Positions 25,758 to 34,781 of a stretch of 64,000 bases of DNA are shown in pieces. Numbering within the stretch: the first letter of the stretch is position 1; each line of letters opens with the position of its first letter. Source of the stretch: Actinomycetospora lutea. GTDB taxonomy: Bacteria; Actinomycetota; Actinomycetes; Mycobacteriales; Pseudonocardiaceae. The position numbers and the translations under genes were made by a program. The notes beneath the pieces were generated by a model that was not told where the DNA came from, did not search any database, and worked only from the letters and a program-made list of their open reading frames with translations. The stretch spans positions 62,001-126,000 of the forward strand of contig NZ_JAQZAL010000009.1 in assembly GCF_028737205.1 (NCBI RefSeq). Direction: 5' to 3'.

Positions 25758-26143
25758 CCCCGGCGACGACCCCGGCGACCGGCGACCCCGGCACGCTGAC
25801 CATCGCCGACGGCGTCCTCGAGAAGCTGGTGGCCGTGGCCGCCGGCGAGGTCGACGGCGTCACGGTCCCCGGGGCCGGCGGCCTGGCCGGCGTCGGCGGC
25901 ACCCGCCGCGCGACCGCCCGGGTCCGGCGCACGCCGGACCGGCTGGACGTCGGCCTCGCCCTCGCGATCGCCTACCCCGCGCCGGTCGCCGCCGCGGCCG
26001 ACGCCACCCGCCGGCACGTCAGCGCGCGGGTGGCCGAGCTCGCCGGGCTCACCGTGGGCCGCGTCGACGTCGACGTGACCGGCCTGCCGCACGGTGACGC
26101 GGGCGGGGACGCGGGCCGCCGCACCGGGCGGGTGGTCGCGTGA
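25754..26143 (+). CDS. Asp23/Gls24 family protein, second copy
   Basis: A 129-residue Asp23 domain with little leader: LTIADGVLEKLVAVAAGEVDGV at residues 15-36, then LDVGLALAIAYPAPVAAAA and VSARVAELAGLTVGRVDVDVTGL. It overlaps the DUF2273 stop by ATGA and its own stop overlaps the next start, so translation is coupled through the operon. Two Asp23 copies plus a half domain suggest a hetero-oligomeric layer under the membrane. Confidence 0.82.
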   Translation: MTPATTPATGDPGTLTIADGVLEKLVAVAAGEVDGVTVPGAGGLAGVGGTRRATARVRRTPDRLDVGLALAIAYPAPVAAAADATRRHVSARVAELAGLTVGRVDVDVTGLPHGDAGGDAGRRTGRVVA

Positions 26144-26685
26144 TCCGCCGCTCCCGCCGGACGCTCCCGGCGGCCCTCACCGCTCTCGTGCTCCTCGCGG
26201 CGGGCGCCCTGGTGGCCACGAGCGCGATCCAGGTCCTGCTCGGACGCACCCCGCTGCTGCCCGTCGACACCGTCACCGACGTGCTGGGACGCACCACCTG
26301 GCAGGCCCCGGCCGTCCTGGTGGCCGCCGGCGTCGCCGCGGCGCTCGGCCTGGTGCTGATCGTCGCCGGCCTGTGGCCCGGCCGCACCCACGTCCTGCCG
26401 CTGCTCGCCGACCCCGCGGTCCCCGAGCTCGTCGCCGCCGGTTGGCACCGCCACGACCTCGCGGCGCGGCTGCGCCACCGCGCGCTGGGCGTCGAGGGCG
26501 TCGAGCGCGCCACCGCCCGGGTCCGGCGCCGCAGCGTGCGCGTAGCGGCCCGGACGCACCGCAGCAGCACCCCCGGGCTGCGCGAGGCGGTGGCGACCGC
26601 GGTCGGCACCGACCTCGACACGCTCGGGCTGGCGCGCCGTCCCCGCCTGCGCGTGACGGTGACCTCCGACCGGAAGGAGCGCTGA
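26140..26685 (+). CDS. DUF6286 membrane protein
   Basis: A 181-residue protein with two membrane helices (ALTALVLLAAGALVATSAIQV and APAVLVAAGVAAALGLVLIV) and a cytosolic C-terminal domain (GVEGVERATARVRRRSVRV..REAVATAVGTDLDTLGL). The C-terminal part has the beta-alpha-beta feel of Asp23-like folds and is what databases call DUF6286 in actinobacterial Asp23 loci. GTG at 26140 overlaps the preceding stop. Confidence 0.75.
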   Translation: MIRRSRRTLPAALTALVLLAAGALVATSAIQVLLGRTPLLPVDTVTDVLGRTTWQAPAVLVAAGVAAALGLVLIVAGLWPGRTHVLPLLADPAVPELVAAGWHRHDLAARLRHRALGVEGVERATARVRRRSVRVAARTHRSSTPGLREAVATAVGTDLDTLGLARRPRLRVTVTSDRKER

Positions 26686-26690
26686 TCCCC

Positions 26691-27266
26691 GTGGCCCGCG
26701 CCACCAACCCGCCCGCCCGCCTCAACCGTTCGCTGCTCGCCGTCGCCGGGCTCGTGCTGCTCGCCGTCGCGGCCCTCGTCGCCGGCATCGCCACGGGGCG
26801 CCTGCCCCTCGTCGCGACCGACGCCGCGCTGGTCGGGGGCGCCCTGCCGTCGTGGTGGCCGTGGGTCGCGGCCGCCGCGGGCGTCGTCGTCGGCCTGGCC
26901 GGGCTGCGCTGGCTGCTCGCGCAGGCGCGCCGCCGGCCGCCCGGGGACACCTGGACCGTCCCCGCCGGCGGCCCCGTCCCCGGCAGCACGAGCGTGTCCG
27001 GCGGCGTCACCGCGGCAGCCGTGCGCGAGGACCTGACCGGTCACGCCGCGATCGCCGACGCCCGCGTCCGCCTGACCGACGGGGCGCCCCGGCCGACCCT
27101 GTACGTCGAGCTCGACCTCGCCGCGGACGCCGACGCGCGCGACGCGGTCGGGCACCTCGAGCAGCACGCCCTGCCCCGGCTGCGCCGCGCCCTCGGCGCC
27201 GCCGCCGTCCCGACCCGACTCGTCCTGCGCACCGGCCGCACCCGCACCAGCGACCGCGTCGCCTGA
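26691..27266 (+). CDS. AmaP-like alkaline shock response membrane anchor
   Basis: A 191-residue protein with two membrane helices (LLAVAGLVLLAVAALVAGI and WVAAAAGVVVGLAGLRWLL) joined by a short loop, then a soluble domain (GGVTAAAVREDLTGHAAIADARVRLTD..LRRALGAAAVPTRLVLRTG in part). This is the AmaP layout: a membrane hairpin that recruits Asp23. The GTG at 26691 follows AAGGAGCGCTGATCCCC, whose ribosome site overlaps the previous stop. Confidence 0.78.
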   Translation: MARATNPPARLNRSLLAVAGLVLLAVAALVAGIATGRLPLVATDAALVGGALPSWWPWVAAAAGVVVGLAGLRWLLAQARRRPPGDTWTVPAGGPVPGSTSVSGGVTAAAVREDLTGHAAIADARVRLTDGAPRPTLYVELDLAADADARDAVGHLEQHALPRLRRALGAAAVPTRLVLRTGRTRTSDRVA

Positions 27267-27292
27267 TCCCGCACCGCCGAAGGAGCACCACG

Positions 27293-28240
27293 ATGTCCGA
27301 CCGTCACGTCACCCCCACCGACGAGGGCTGGGCCGTCGAGAAGCCCGACGCCCAGCGCCCCAGCGCCAAGACCCCGACCCAGGCGGAGGCGATCAAGCGC
27401 GCCGTGGAGATCGTCGCCAACGACGGCGGCGGCGAGGTCGTCGTCCACGGCACCGACGGTGTGGTCCGCGAGACCCGCCGCGTCGGGTCCGGCGCCGGCG
27501 ACACCGACCGCATCGCGGCCGCGCTGGCCGCGAGCGCGGCGGGCACGGGGGCCCGCGTCACCGCGCAGGCCGCCGCGGCCGAGGTGTCCGACGCCGCGGA
27601 CGACGTCGCCGACGACGCCGCGGTGACCGCGAAGAAGGTGGCCGGTCAGACGCGCACGGGCGCCGAGCGCGCCGGGGCCACCGCCGCCGCGGCCGCCGCC
27701 GGCCTCGGCGATAAGGTCGAGGCCGCGCGCCGGGGCGACAAGGACGTCGCGGCGGCCGCGCAGGACGCCGCGAGCATCGCGCGGACCACCGGCGAGCAGG
27801 TCGCCGACCAGGCCGGGCGCACCGGCCGCCAGGTCGCCGACCAGGCCGGGCGCACCGGCCGCCAGGTCGCCGGCGAGGCCCGCGCCGCGGGGCGCCGGGC
27901 CGCCGCCCGCGTGGACGCGACCGCCCGCGGGGCCGGCGAGCAGCTGGCCGCGGGGGCTGACCGCGCCGCCACGATCGGCGCCGGGGTCGGCGAGGAGGTC
28001 GGCGAGGAGGTCGGCGAGGAGGCCGAGAACGCCGCCGACCGCGTCGGGAAGCGCATCCACGCCGTCACCGAGGCCGCGGCCGCCCCGCTCGACGGGCTGG
28101 CGAGGGCCCTCAACCCGGTGCGCCTGACCGGACGCGTCGTCGGTGCGGTCGCCGCGGGCGGCCTGCACCTGATCGGCGTCGGCGCGACGCGCGGCAGCGC
28201 CGCCGCCCGCGAGCGCGTGCGCGGGACCGCCCCGCGCTGA
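27293..28240 (+). CDS. DUF2188 domain protein with LEA-like 11-residue helical repeats
   Basis: A 315-residue protein. Residues 1-65 are a DUF2188 domain (MSDRHVTPTDEGWAVEKPDA..EAIKRAVEIVANDGGGEVVVH). From about 70 the rest is Ala-rich amphipathic helix. Residues 169-201 are three 11-residue units, QVADQAGRTGR twice exactly and QVAGEARAAGR, as in group 3 LEA or apolipoprotein-like helices that lie on membranes. GEEV repeats follow, then a weakly hydrophobic C-terminus (RVVGAVAAGGLHLIGVG). It is the last gene of the Asp23 operon with its own AAGGAG site. A role in coating or protecting the membrane is inferred. Confidence 0.75.
   Translation: MSDRHVTPTDEGWAVEKPDAQRPSAKTPTQAEAIKRAVEIVANDGGGEVVVHGTDGVVRETRRVGSGAGDTDRIAAALAASAAGTGARVTAQAAAAEVSDAADDVADDAAVTAKKVAGQTRTGAERAGATAAAAAAGLGDKVEAARRGDKDVAAAAQDAASIARTTGEQVADQAGRTGRQVADQAGRTGRQVAGEARAAGRRAAARVDATARGAGEQLAAGADRAATIGAGVGEEVGEEVGEEAENAADRVGKRIHAVTEAAAAPLDGLARALNPVRLTGRVVGAVAAGGLHLIGVGATRGSAAARERVRGTAPR
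27797..27895 (+). repeat. 33-bp tandem repeat encoding the 11-residue helical unit
   Basis: Units at 27797-27829 and 27830-27862 are identical at the DNA level; the third, 27863-27895, has diverged. Each encodes one 11-residue helix turn set. The identity points to recent duplication. A second repeat, GTCGGCGAGGAG, follows three times at about 27988-28023. Confidence 0.85.
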
Positions 28241-28259
28241 CCCGGGTCGGCGCTCCCGC

Positions 28260-30863
28260 TCAGCCGGTGTCGAGTCCCTGCGCCGACGCCGCCGCGACCG
28301 CCTCGCCGCGGGTGGAGACGCCGAGCTTGGCGAGCACCGCGGAGACGTGGTGGTCGACGGTGCGCACCGACAGCACCAGCTCCGCGGCGATCTGCGCGTT
28401 GGTGCGCCCGCGGGCGAGCCGGCCGAGGATGTCGAGCTGCCGCTCGGTGAGCCCGAACGGGTTGGCCCGGGTCGCCGGGACCGGGCCGCGAGGCACGGCG
28501 TTCACCCCGAGCTCGCGCAGCCGGCGGCGGACCCGCGCGGCGGCGGGGACGGCGCCGAGGTCGTCGAGGAGGGTCAGCGCGCGCCGGGTGGCGTCGACGT
28601 CGCCGGAGCCGGCGAGCTCGAGGGCCTGCTCGTAGGGGTCGCCCAGCCGCTCCCAGGCCGCGGCCGCACCGGCCCAGTCCCCGCGCAGCCCGGACGCGAA
28701 CGGCTCCGGGCACGCCGCGTCCGGCGTCGCCGCCGCGCCGCAGCGGGCCCGCCAGCGCAGGACCTCGGCCCGGTCGCGCCGCGGGCCCGGGGCGGCGGTG
28801 CGCTCGTCGAGCCGGGTCAGGGCGCGCTGCGCGCGGTCGGGGTCCCCGGTGAGCCACGCCTGCTCGGTCTCGGCGAGCAGTGCCGGGACCAGCAGGAGGC
28901 GGCTGTCGGCGCGGGCGGCGTGGTCGAGGGCCCACGCGAGCACGTCCTCCGCGTCGTCCGCCCCGCGCCGGACGAGCAGGCGGGCGAGCCACGGCAGGCT
29001 GTACCGGGTCGCCATCGTCTCGCCCCCGTCGGGCCGCCCGACGACCTCCCGGAGCCCGCGCTCCGCGGCGTCCCACTCGCCGCGTATCGCGAGCCACCGG
29101 TGGCGGTGGGCGAGCAGGTGGTCGGCGTAGACGCCGAGCTCGCGCTCGCGGGTGTGCGCCAGGCCCTCCTCGACCGCGCCGACGACCTCGGTCCAGCGCC
29201 CGAGCAGCGCGAGGTGCTGCGCGGCGAGGACGTGGGTGTACATGACGAACACGTGCTGGCCGGCGGTCTCGGCGAGGCGCCGGGCGGCCACCACGTCGGC
29301 CATCCCGTCGGGGTCGTCGAGCTGCACGCGCAGGGCGCCGCGCAGCATGCGGGGCAGCGCCTCGACCACGGCGACACCGACCCGCTGCGCCGTGGCGAGG
29401 GCGGCCTCGGCCATCGCGAGACCCTCCTCGCGCCGGTCGGTGTCGGCGGCGATCCACGCGTTCCAGCTCAGGGCGACGGCGAGCGCGGGGCCGTCACCCG
29501 CGGGCTGGAGCAGGTCGACCGCGCGCCGGACGGCCCGGAGCGCCTCGTGCGGGCGCAGCAGCGACCAGAGGACGGGACCGAGCGGGACCATCGCCTCGCC
29601 GAGCGCGACGGGGTCGCCGAGCTCCTCCCGCAGGCGCACGGCGGCCTCGGTGGCGGCCAGGGCGGGCGCCTGCTGGTCCATGCTCTGGTGGGCGGTGGAG
29701 CAGGCGAGGAGCACCGCGGCGTGCTCCGCGGGCGAGAGCAGGTGCGAGCGCGCGAGGACGTGCTCGTGCAGCGCGACCTCCTGGGCGTAGCTGCCCACCC
29801 GGCTCGCCTCCCGTGCCGCGGCCGGCCCGTGCCGGACGACCGCCGCGTCGTCGCCGGCTCCCGCCGCGTGGTGCACCATCCGCGCGGGGTCGGCGTCCGG
29901 GCGGGCCGCGAGCGCGGCGAGGGCGTGCGCGTGCTGCGTCATCCGCCGGCTCGCCGGGAGCGCGTTCTCCAGCGCGTGGCGGGCCAGCTCGTGGCGGAAC
30001 GCGACGGCGTCGGCGCGCACCTCGACCATCCCGGCCCGCTCCGCCGGCTCCAGCACGTCGAGGTCCCCCAGCAGGGTGCGCGCCAGGGACAGCTCCACCG
30101 CGCCGGGCACCACGGCCAGCTGGTCCAGCGCGCCGCGGGTCCGCTCGTCGAGCCGGTGGGCCCGGGCGAGGACCGCGTCCACCACCGTGGCCGGCACGGC
30201 GACGTCGGCGCCGGCGTCGGCCGTCGCGAGCACCTCGGAGACGTAGAACGGGTTGCCGCCGGTGAGCCGGTAGAGCGTCGCCGACGTCAGCGTGGTGCCC
30301 CCGGCCCACCGCGCGACCGCCCCGCGCGAGAGCCGGTCGAGCGCCACCCGCTGCACCCACGGCCCGGCGAGCGCGCCGAGGACCCGGCGCAGCGCCTCGC
30401 CGACCTCCTCGTCGCGGAAGGTCAGCACCAGCACCGAGGGCAGCTCCGCGACGCGCCGGCCCAGGTAGCGCAGGACGTCGAGGGTGGCGTCGTCGGCCCA
30501 GTGCACGTCCTCGACGACGAGCACCGTCGGCCGCGACGGGTCGGCCAGCTCGGCGAGCGCCCCGGCGAGGACCGCGTCGCGGTCCCCGTCGCGCAGGGCC
30601 TCCTCGAGCGCGTCGGCGCCCGCACGGGCGATGTCGCGCAGCGGGCCCAGCGCGCGCGGCGTCAGCAGGTCGTCGCACGCCCCGAGCAGCACCCGGACGT
30701 CGCCGCGCGCCGGCGCGGTGAACGCGCGCACGAGGCTGGTCTTGCCGACGCCGGCCTCGCCGCTGATCAGCACGACCGCACCGCCCGTGCCCGCGACGGC
30801 CCGGTCGAGGGCGGCGGTGAGGAGGGCCAGTTCGTCGTCCCGCTCCAGCAGCGCCACCGGCAT
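28260..30863 (-). CDS. LuxR-family regulator with AAA ATPase domain (LAL type)
   Basis: An 867-residue cytosolic regulator. The N-terminal ATPase has Walker A SGEAGVGKTSLVRAF (about residues 34-48) and Walker B TVLVVEDVHWADD. A long TPR-like helical middle follows. The C-terminal GerE/LuxR domain reads FGLTERQLDILGRLARGRTN and VRTVDHHVSAVLAKLGVSTR. Such proteins switch on target genes after sensing a small molecule or sugar and ATP. It ends 19 bp from the Asp23 operon end (convergent), and its promoter region faces oleA, so control of the ole operon is possible. The start at 30863 gives MPVALLERDDEL, the usual opening. Confidence 0.85.
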   Translation of the reverse strand: MPVALLERDDELALLTAALDRAVAGTGGAVVLISGEAGVGKTSLVRAFTAPARGDVRVLLGACDDLLTPRALGPLRDIARAGADALEEALRDGDRDAVLAGALAELADPSRPTVLVVEDVHWADDATLDVLRYLGRRVAELPSVLVLTFRDEEVGEALRRVLGALAGPWVQRVALDRLSRGAVARWAGGTTLTSATLYRLTGGNPFYVSEVLATADAGADVAVPATVVDAVLARAHRLDERTRGALDQLAVVPGAVELSLARTLLGDLDVLEPAERAGMVEVRADAVAFRHELARHALENALPASRRMTQHAHALAALAARPDADPARMVHHAAGAGDDAAVVRHGPAAAREASRVGSYAQEVALHEHVLARSHLLSPAEHAAVLLACSTAHQSMDQQAPALAATEAAVRLREELGDPVALGEAMVPLGPVLWSLLRPHEALRAVRRAVDLLQPAGDGPALAVALSWNAWIAADTDRREEGLAMAEAALATAQRVGVAVVEALPRMLRGALRVQLDDPDGMADVVAARRLAETAGQHVFVMYTHVLAAQHLALLGRWTEVVGAVEEGLAHTRERELGVYADHLLAHRHRWLAIRGEWDAAERGLREVVGRPDGGETMATRYSLPWLARLLVRRGADDAEDVLAWALDHAARADSRLLLVPALLAETEQAWLTGDPDRAQRALTRLDERTAAPGPRRDRAEVLRWRARCGAAATPDAACPEPFASGLRGDWAGAAAAWERLGDPYEQALELAGSGDVDATRRALTLLDDLGAVPAAARVRRRLRELGVNAVPRGPVPATRANPFGLTERQLDILGRLARGRTNAQIAAELVLSVRTVDHHVSAVLAKLGVSTRGEAVAAASAQGLDTG

Positions 30864-31065
30864 GACACGCACCCCCGCACCCGACGTTAGGGGACGGCGG
30901 CCGGTGCGCACCACCGTCGGAGAAGGCTCCGTGCCCGGACGGGTTCCGCGGTCGCTCCGAGCCGTCCGGCGATTGTCGGATGGATCGCACGACGATCGAG
31001 CCGATTCCCGTCCGGGAGCCAGTATGATCGTGGATCATCGAATGCACCGGCGCCGTTGAGGCATC

Positions 31066-31085
31066 GGCAGGAATGGCATTCTGCC
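31066..31085. promoter_or_regulatory. inverted repeat upstream of oleA (possible operator)
   Basis: GGCAGGAATG faces CATTCTGCC around a G, a near-perfect palindrome with one bulged base. A smaller one, TGATCGTGGATCA, lies at 31025-31037. They are in the 341-bp gap between the LuxR-type gene and oleA, which is less GC-rich than its surroundings and holds no credible ORF. Confidence 0.45.
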
Positions 31086-31204
31086 GGGTGGCGCAGTTCC
31101 GGACAGGATGTGCCTGTTACCGGGATTCGTAGGACTCACGGTAGCCGAATTCACGCCGTCCCCGCATTCCTGCACGGAGCCGCGTCGTACCGCATCGTCA
31201 GGGC

Positions 31205-32233
31205 ATGAGATCCGCGCGGCGCTTCGACGATGTGGTGATCGCCGGTCTGGCGCACCTCGATGCTCCCCACGTCGTCACCTCCTCCTTCCTCGAGGACCAG
31301 CTCGCGGACACGTTCGGGCGCCTGCGCATCGGCCCCGGCCTGCTCGAGCGCCTGTCGGGCATCCGGGAACGCCGGATCTGGGACGAGGGCACGATGCCCA
31401 GCGAGGTCGCCGCCCGCGCCGGGGAGCGCGCGCTGGCCGACAGCGGGCTCTGCCGGGACGAGATCGGCGCGCTCATCAACACCTCGGTGAGCAGGGACCA
31501 CCTCGAGCCCTCCACCGCGAGCATCGTGCACGGCCTGATGGAACTGCCGCCCGAGGCCGTCAACTTCGACGTCGGCAATGCGTGTCTCGGATTCCTCGAC
31601 GGCATGAACCTGGTGGCGACGATGATCGAGGCCGGGCAGATCGACCACGGCCTCGTGGTGGCCGGCGAGACGAGCCGTTTCGCCATGGAGGGCACGGTGG
31701 CCCGGCTCGCCGGCGAGGCCGCGACGCGGCGGATGTTCCACGAGCAGTTCGCGACGCTGACCGTCGGCTCGGGCGCGGTGGCGATGGTGCTCTCCCGCGC
31801 CGACGGCCCCGGCGGGCACCGGTTCGTCGGCGGTCTCGGGCGCGCGAGCACCAGGGGCAACGCCGGGCTCTGCGTCGGCCAGGGCGACGAGATGCGCACC
31901 GACAGCAAGGGCCTGCTCGAGGCGGGGATGGAGCTCGCCGGGCGGGTGTGGAAGGAGGCCGTGGCGTCGTTCGACTGGGACGCCACCGGCTACGACACCT
32001 ACTGCCTGCACCAGGTGAGCAAGGTCCACACCGGCGCCGTGGTCGACCAGCTCGGGCTCGACGCCGACCGGTTCCCCTCGCTGTACCCGGAGTTCGGCAA
32101 CATCGGCCCGGCCGGCGTGCCGACCGTGCTGAGCAAGGCGGTGGCCGATGGCACGGTCACCGACGGCTCGCGGGTGATGCTCATGGGCGTCGGCAGCGGC
32201 ATCAACGCGGCGGCCGCCGAGGTGCGCTGGTGA
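31205..32233 (+). CDS. oleA: OleA, acyl-CoA head-to-head condensing enzyme (thiolase fold)
   Basis: A 342-residue KAS III-like thiolase. The active-site Cys is in VGNACLGF (C127), the His in YCLHQVSKVH and the Asn in FGNIGPAG. The loop SRDHLEPSTAS carries the Glu typical of OleA rather than FabH. OleA condenses two long-chain acyl-CoAs to a 2-alkyl-3-ketoacid. The next three genes are oleB, oleC and oleD in the classic order, each overlapping the previous by four bases, which fixes the assignment. The start ATG at 31205 has only a weak ribosome site. Confidence 0.9.
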   Translation: MRSARRFDDVVIAGLAHLDAPHVVTSSFLEDQLADTFGRLRIGPGLLERLSGIRERRIWDEGTMPSEVAARAGERALADSGLCRDEIGALINTSVSRDHLEPSTASIVHGLMELPPEAVNFDVGNACLGFLDGMNLVATMIEAGQIDHGLVVAGETSRFAMEGTVARLAGEAATRRMFHEQFATLTVGSGAVAMVLSRADGPGGHRFVGGLGRASTRGNAGLCVGQGDEMRTDSKGLLEAGMELAGRVWKEAVASFDWDATGYDTYCLHQVSKVHTGAVVDQLGLDADRFPSLYPEFGNIGPAGVPTVLSKAVADGTVTDGSRVMLMGVGSGINAAAAEVRW

Positions 32234-33135
32234 GCGCCCCGACGACCGCGACCGGGCTCGCGGGCTACCCCTTCGCGCCGCGCACCGCCGACGTCGGCGG
32301 CCACCGGATGTCCTACGTGGACGAGGGCGACCGCGACGCGCCGCCGGTGCTGCTCGTGCACGGCAACCCGACCTGGTCGTTCTACTTCCGCACGCTGCTG
32401 CGCTCGCTGCCCGCCCGCGGCCGGCGCGTCCTCGCCCCCGACCACATCGGGATGGGCCTGTCGGACAAGCCGTCGCGCCACGACCACCCGCACACGCTCG
32501 CGCAGCGGGTCGCCGACCTCACCGCGTTCGTCGACGGCCTCGACCTCACCGAGCCCGTCTCGCTCGTCGTCCACGACTGGGGCGGGCCGATCGGGCTGGC
32601 GTGGGCCGCCGAGCACCCCGACCGCGTCGCCGAGATCGTCGTCATGAACACCGGCGCGTTCCCGCTGCCTCCCGACCACGGGCTGCCGTGGATGCTGCGC
32701 GCCGCGCGCCTCCCGGTCGTCAGCGACGTGCTCGTCCGCCGCCTCGGGGCGTTCTCCCTCGGCGCGCTCGTGCTGGGCACCGGGCGGGCGTGGCTGCCCG
32801 CCGAGGCCCGCCGCGGGCTGCTCGCGCCCTACGACCGCCCGGAGCACCGGGTCGCCGTGCACGCCTTCGTGCAGGACATCCCGCTCGGGCCCGCCGACCC
32901 CGCCCACCCGGTGCTCGCGCGCCTCGAGGAGCGGCTCCCGCTGCTCGACGCCCACCCCGTGCAGGTCCACTGGGGAATGAAGGACCCCGTGTTCGACGCC
33001 GACATCCTCGCCCACGTCGAGCGCCGGCTCCCCCGCGCCGAGGTGTTCCGCTACCCCGACGCCGGCCACTACGTGCTCGAGGACGAGCCGGAGGCGATCG
33101 GCGCGCGGGTCGACGCGTTCCTGGACCGGCGATGA
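32230..33135 (+). CDS. oleB: OleB, beta-lactone decarboxylase (alpha/beta hydrolase, haloalkane dehalogenase-like)
   Basis: A 301-residue alpha/beta hydrolase. LLVHGNPTWSFYFR supplies the oxyanion residues, VHDWGGPIG the nucleophilic Asp, and DAGHYVLED the catalytic His. These are haloalkane-dehalogenase motifs, and in an ole operon the enzyme removes CO2 from the beta-lactone to give the cis-olefin. In some actinobacteria (Micrococcus) OleB and OleC are fused; here they are separate. GTG at 32230 overlaps the oleA stop (GTGA). Confidence 0.9.
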   Translation: MSAPTTATGLAGYPFAPRTADVGGHRMSYVDEGDRDAPPVLLVHGNPTWSFYFRTLLRSLPARGRRVLAPDHIGMGLSDKPSRHDHPHTLAQRVADLTAFVDGLDLTEPVSLVVHDWGGPIGLAWAAEHPDRVAEIVVMNTGAFPLPPDHGLPWMLRAARLPVVSDVLVRRLGAFSLGALVLGTGRAWLPAEARRGLLAPYDRPEHRVAVHAFVQDIPLGPADPAHPVLARLEERLPLLDAHPVQVHWGMKDPVFDADILAHVERRLPRAEVFRYPDAGHYVLEDEPEAIGARVDAFLDRR

Positions 33136-34781
33136 CCGGCACCGCCGTCGCCACGCTCGACGCGATGCTCGCCGACCGGGCGCGGGCGGACCCGGACCGG
33201 GCGGCCCTGGTCCTGCCGGCGCCCGGACGTGCCGTGCTCGAGCCCGTCCTCGGCGAGCACGCCACCCGCACCGTGACCTTCGGCGCGCTCGACCGGCGCG
33301 TCGACCACGTCGCCGCCGGGCTGCACGCCGCCGGCCTGGGACCGGGCGCGCGGGTCGCGCTGCTGGTCCCGCCGATCGCCGACTTCTTCGTCCTCGCCTA
33401 CGCGCTCATGCGGGCCCGCGCCGTGCCGGTCGTGGTCGACCCGGGGATCGGGCTGCGCCGCGTCCGCAGCTGCCTGGGCGAGGCCGCGCCCGACGCGTTC
33501 GCCGGCGTCGCGAAGGCCCACCTCGCGCGCCGCGCCCTGGGCTGGTGCCCCGACGCGCGGCTGGCGATCACCGCCGGCGGGCTGCCGGTCCCGGGCACGA
33601 CGCCCCTGCGCCACCTCGAGCGCCACGGCGCGCGTGACGGTGCCGACCGGCCCGCGGAGCGCCCCGCGGGCTCCCCCGCCGCGATCGTCTTCACCAGCGG
33701 TAGCACCGGCCCGCCCAAGGGCGTCGAGCACCACGATGACGGCCTCGTCGCCCAGGCCGCGCTGGTCCGCGATCTGTACGGGCTCGGGCCCGGCGACGTG
33801 AGCCTCGCGACCTTCCCGCCGTTCGCCCTGTTCGGGCCGGCGCTGGGGATGACCACGGTCGTGCCGCGCATGGACCCGACCCGCCCCGCGCGCGTCCGCG
33901 CCGGACGGCTCGTGCGGGCGGCGCGGCGCACGGGCGCGACGACCATGTTCGGTTCGCCCGCCGTGCTCGACCGGCTCGGCCGCGACGCCCCTGCCGGCAC
34001 GGTCCTCCCGGAGCTGCGGACCGTGATCTCCGCCGGCGCGCCGGTCCCCCGCGACGTCCAGCGCCGGGTGCTCACGCTGCTCGGCGCCGGCGCCCAGGTG
34101 CACACCCCCTACGGCGCGACCGAGGCGCTGCCCGTCGCGACGATCGGCAGCGACGAGCTGCTCGACCTGCCCGACGACGGCATCTGCGTCGGCCGCCCGG
34201 TGCCCGGTGTCGACGTGACCCTGATGCGGGTCGTCGACGGCCCCGTCGAGGCCCTGACCCCGGAGCTCGCCGTGCCCGCGGGCGAGGTCGGCGAGGTGGT
34301 GGTCCGCGGCCCGGTCGTCAGCCGGCGCTACGCCGACCGGCCGGAGGCCACCGCGGCGACGCGGGTCGACTGGGACGGGGTGCCGGCGCACCGCATGGGC
34401 GATCTCGCCTCCCGGGACCCCGCCGGGCGGCTGTGGTTCGCCGGGCGGGTGTCGCACGTCGTCCCCACCACGAGCGGACCGCTCTACAGCGTGCCGTGCG
34501 AGGAGGTGCTCAACCGGGACCCGGCGGTGCGGCGCTGCGCGCTCGTGGGTCTCGGCACCGGACCGGTCCGCCGGCCCGTCCTCGTCGTCGAGCCCGCCCC
34601 GGGCACCGACCCCACCGACGACCTGCGGGCGCGGCTGCTCGGCGTCGCCGGCGCGGACGACCGCACGCGCGCCGTCGAGGACGTCGTGTTCCACCCCGCG
34701 CTGCCGGTGGATCCCCGCCACAACTCGAAGATCGACCGGGAGGCGCTGGCCCGCTGGGCGGGCGGGGAGCGGGCGTCGTGA
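33132..34781 (+). CDS. oleC: OleC, beta-lactone synthetase (AMP-dependent)
   Basis: A 549-residue ANL-superfamily enzyme. The P-loop is IVFTSGSTGPPKGVEHHDDG (about residues 178-197), and TPYGATEALPVATI and RMGDLASRDPAGRLWFAGR are the adenylate motifs. OleC closes a beta-hydroxy acid to a beta-lactone using ATP. The family's extended N-terminal binding region and the missing CoA-transfer function agree with the long form here. ATG at 33132 overlaps the oleB stop; the oleD GTG overlaps its own stop. Confidence 0.9.
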   Translation: MTGTAVATLDAMLADRARADPDRAALVLPAPGRAVLEPVLGEHATRTVTFGALDRRVDHVAAGLHAAGLGPGARVALLVPPIADFFVLAYALMRARAVPVVVDPGIGLRRVRSCLGEAAPDAFAGVAKAHLARRALGWCPDARLAITAGGLPVPGTTPLRHLERHGARDGADRPAERPAGSPAAIVFTSGSTGPPKGVEHHDDGLVAQAALVRDLYGLGPGDVSLATFPPFALFGPALGMTTVVPRMDPTRPARVRAGRLVRAARRTGATTMFGSPAVLDRLGRDAPAGTVLPELRTVISAGAPVPRDVQRRVLTLLGAGAQVHTPYGATEALPVATIGSDELLDLPDDGICVGRPVPGVDVTLMRVVDGPVEALTPELAVPAGEVGEVVVRGPVVSRRYADRPEATAATRVDWDGVPAHRMGDLASRDPAGRLWFAGRVSHVVPTTSGPLYSVPCEEVLNRDPAVRRCALVGLGTGPVRRPVLVVEPAPGTDPTDDLRARLLGVAGADDRTRAVEDVVFHPALPVDPRHNSKIDREALARWAGGERAS

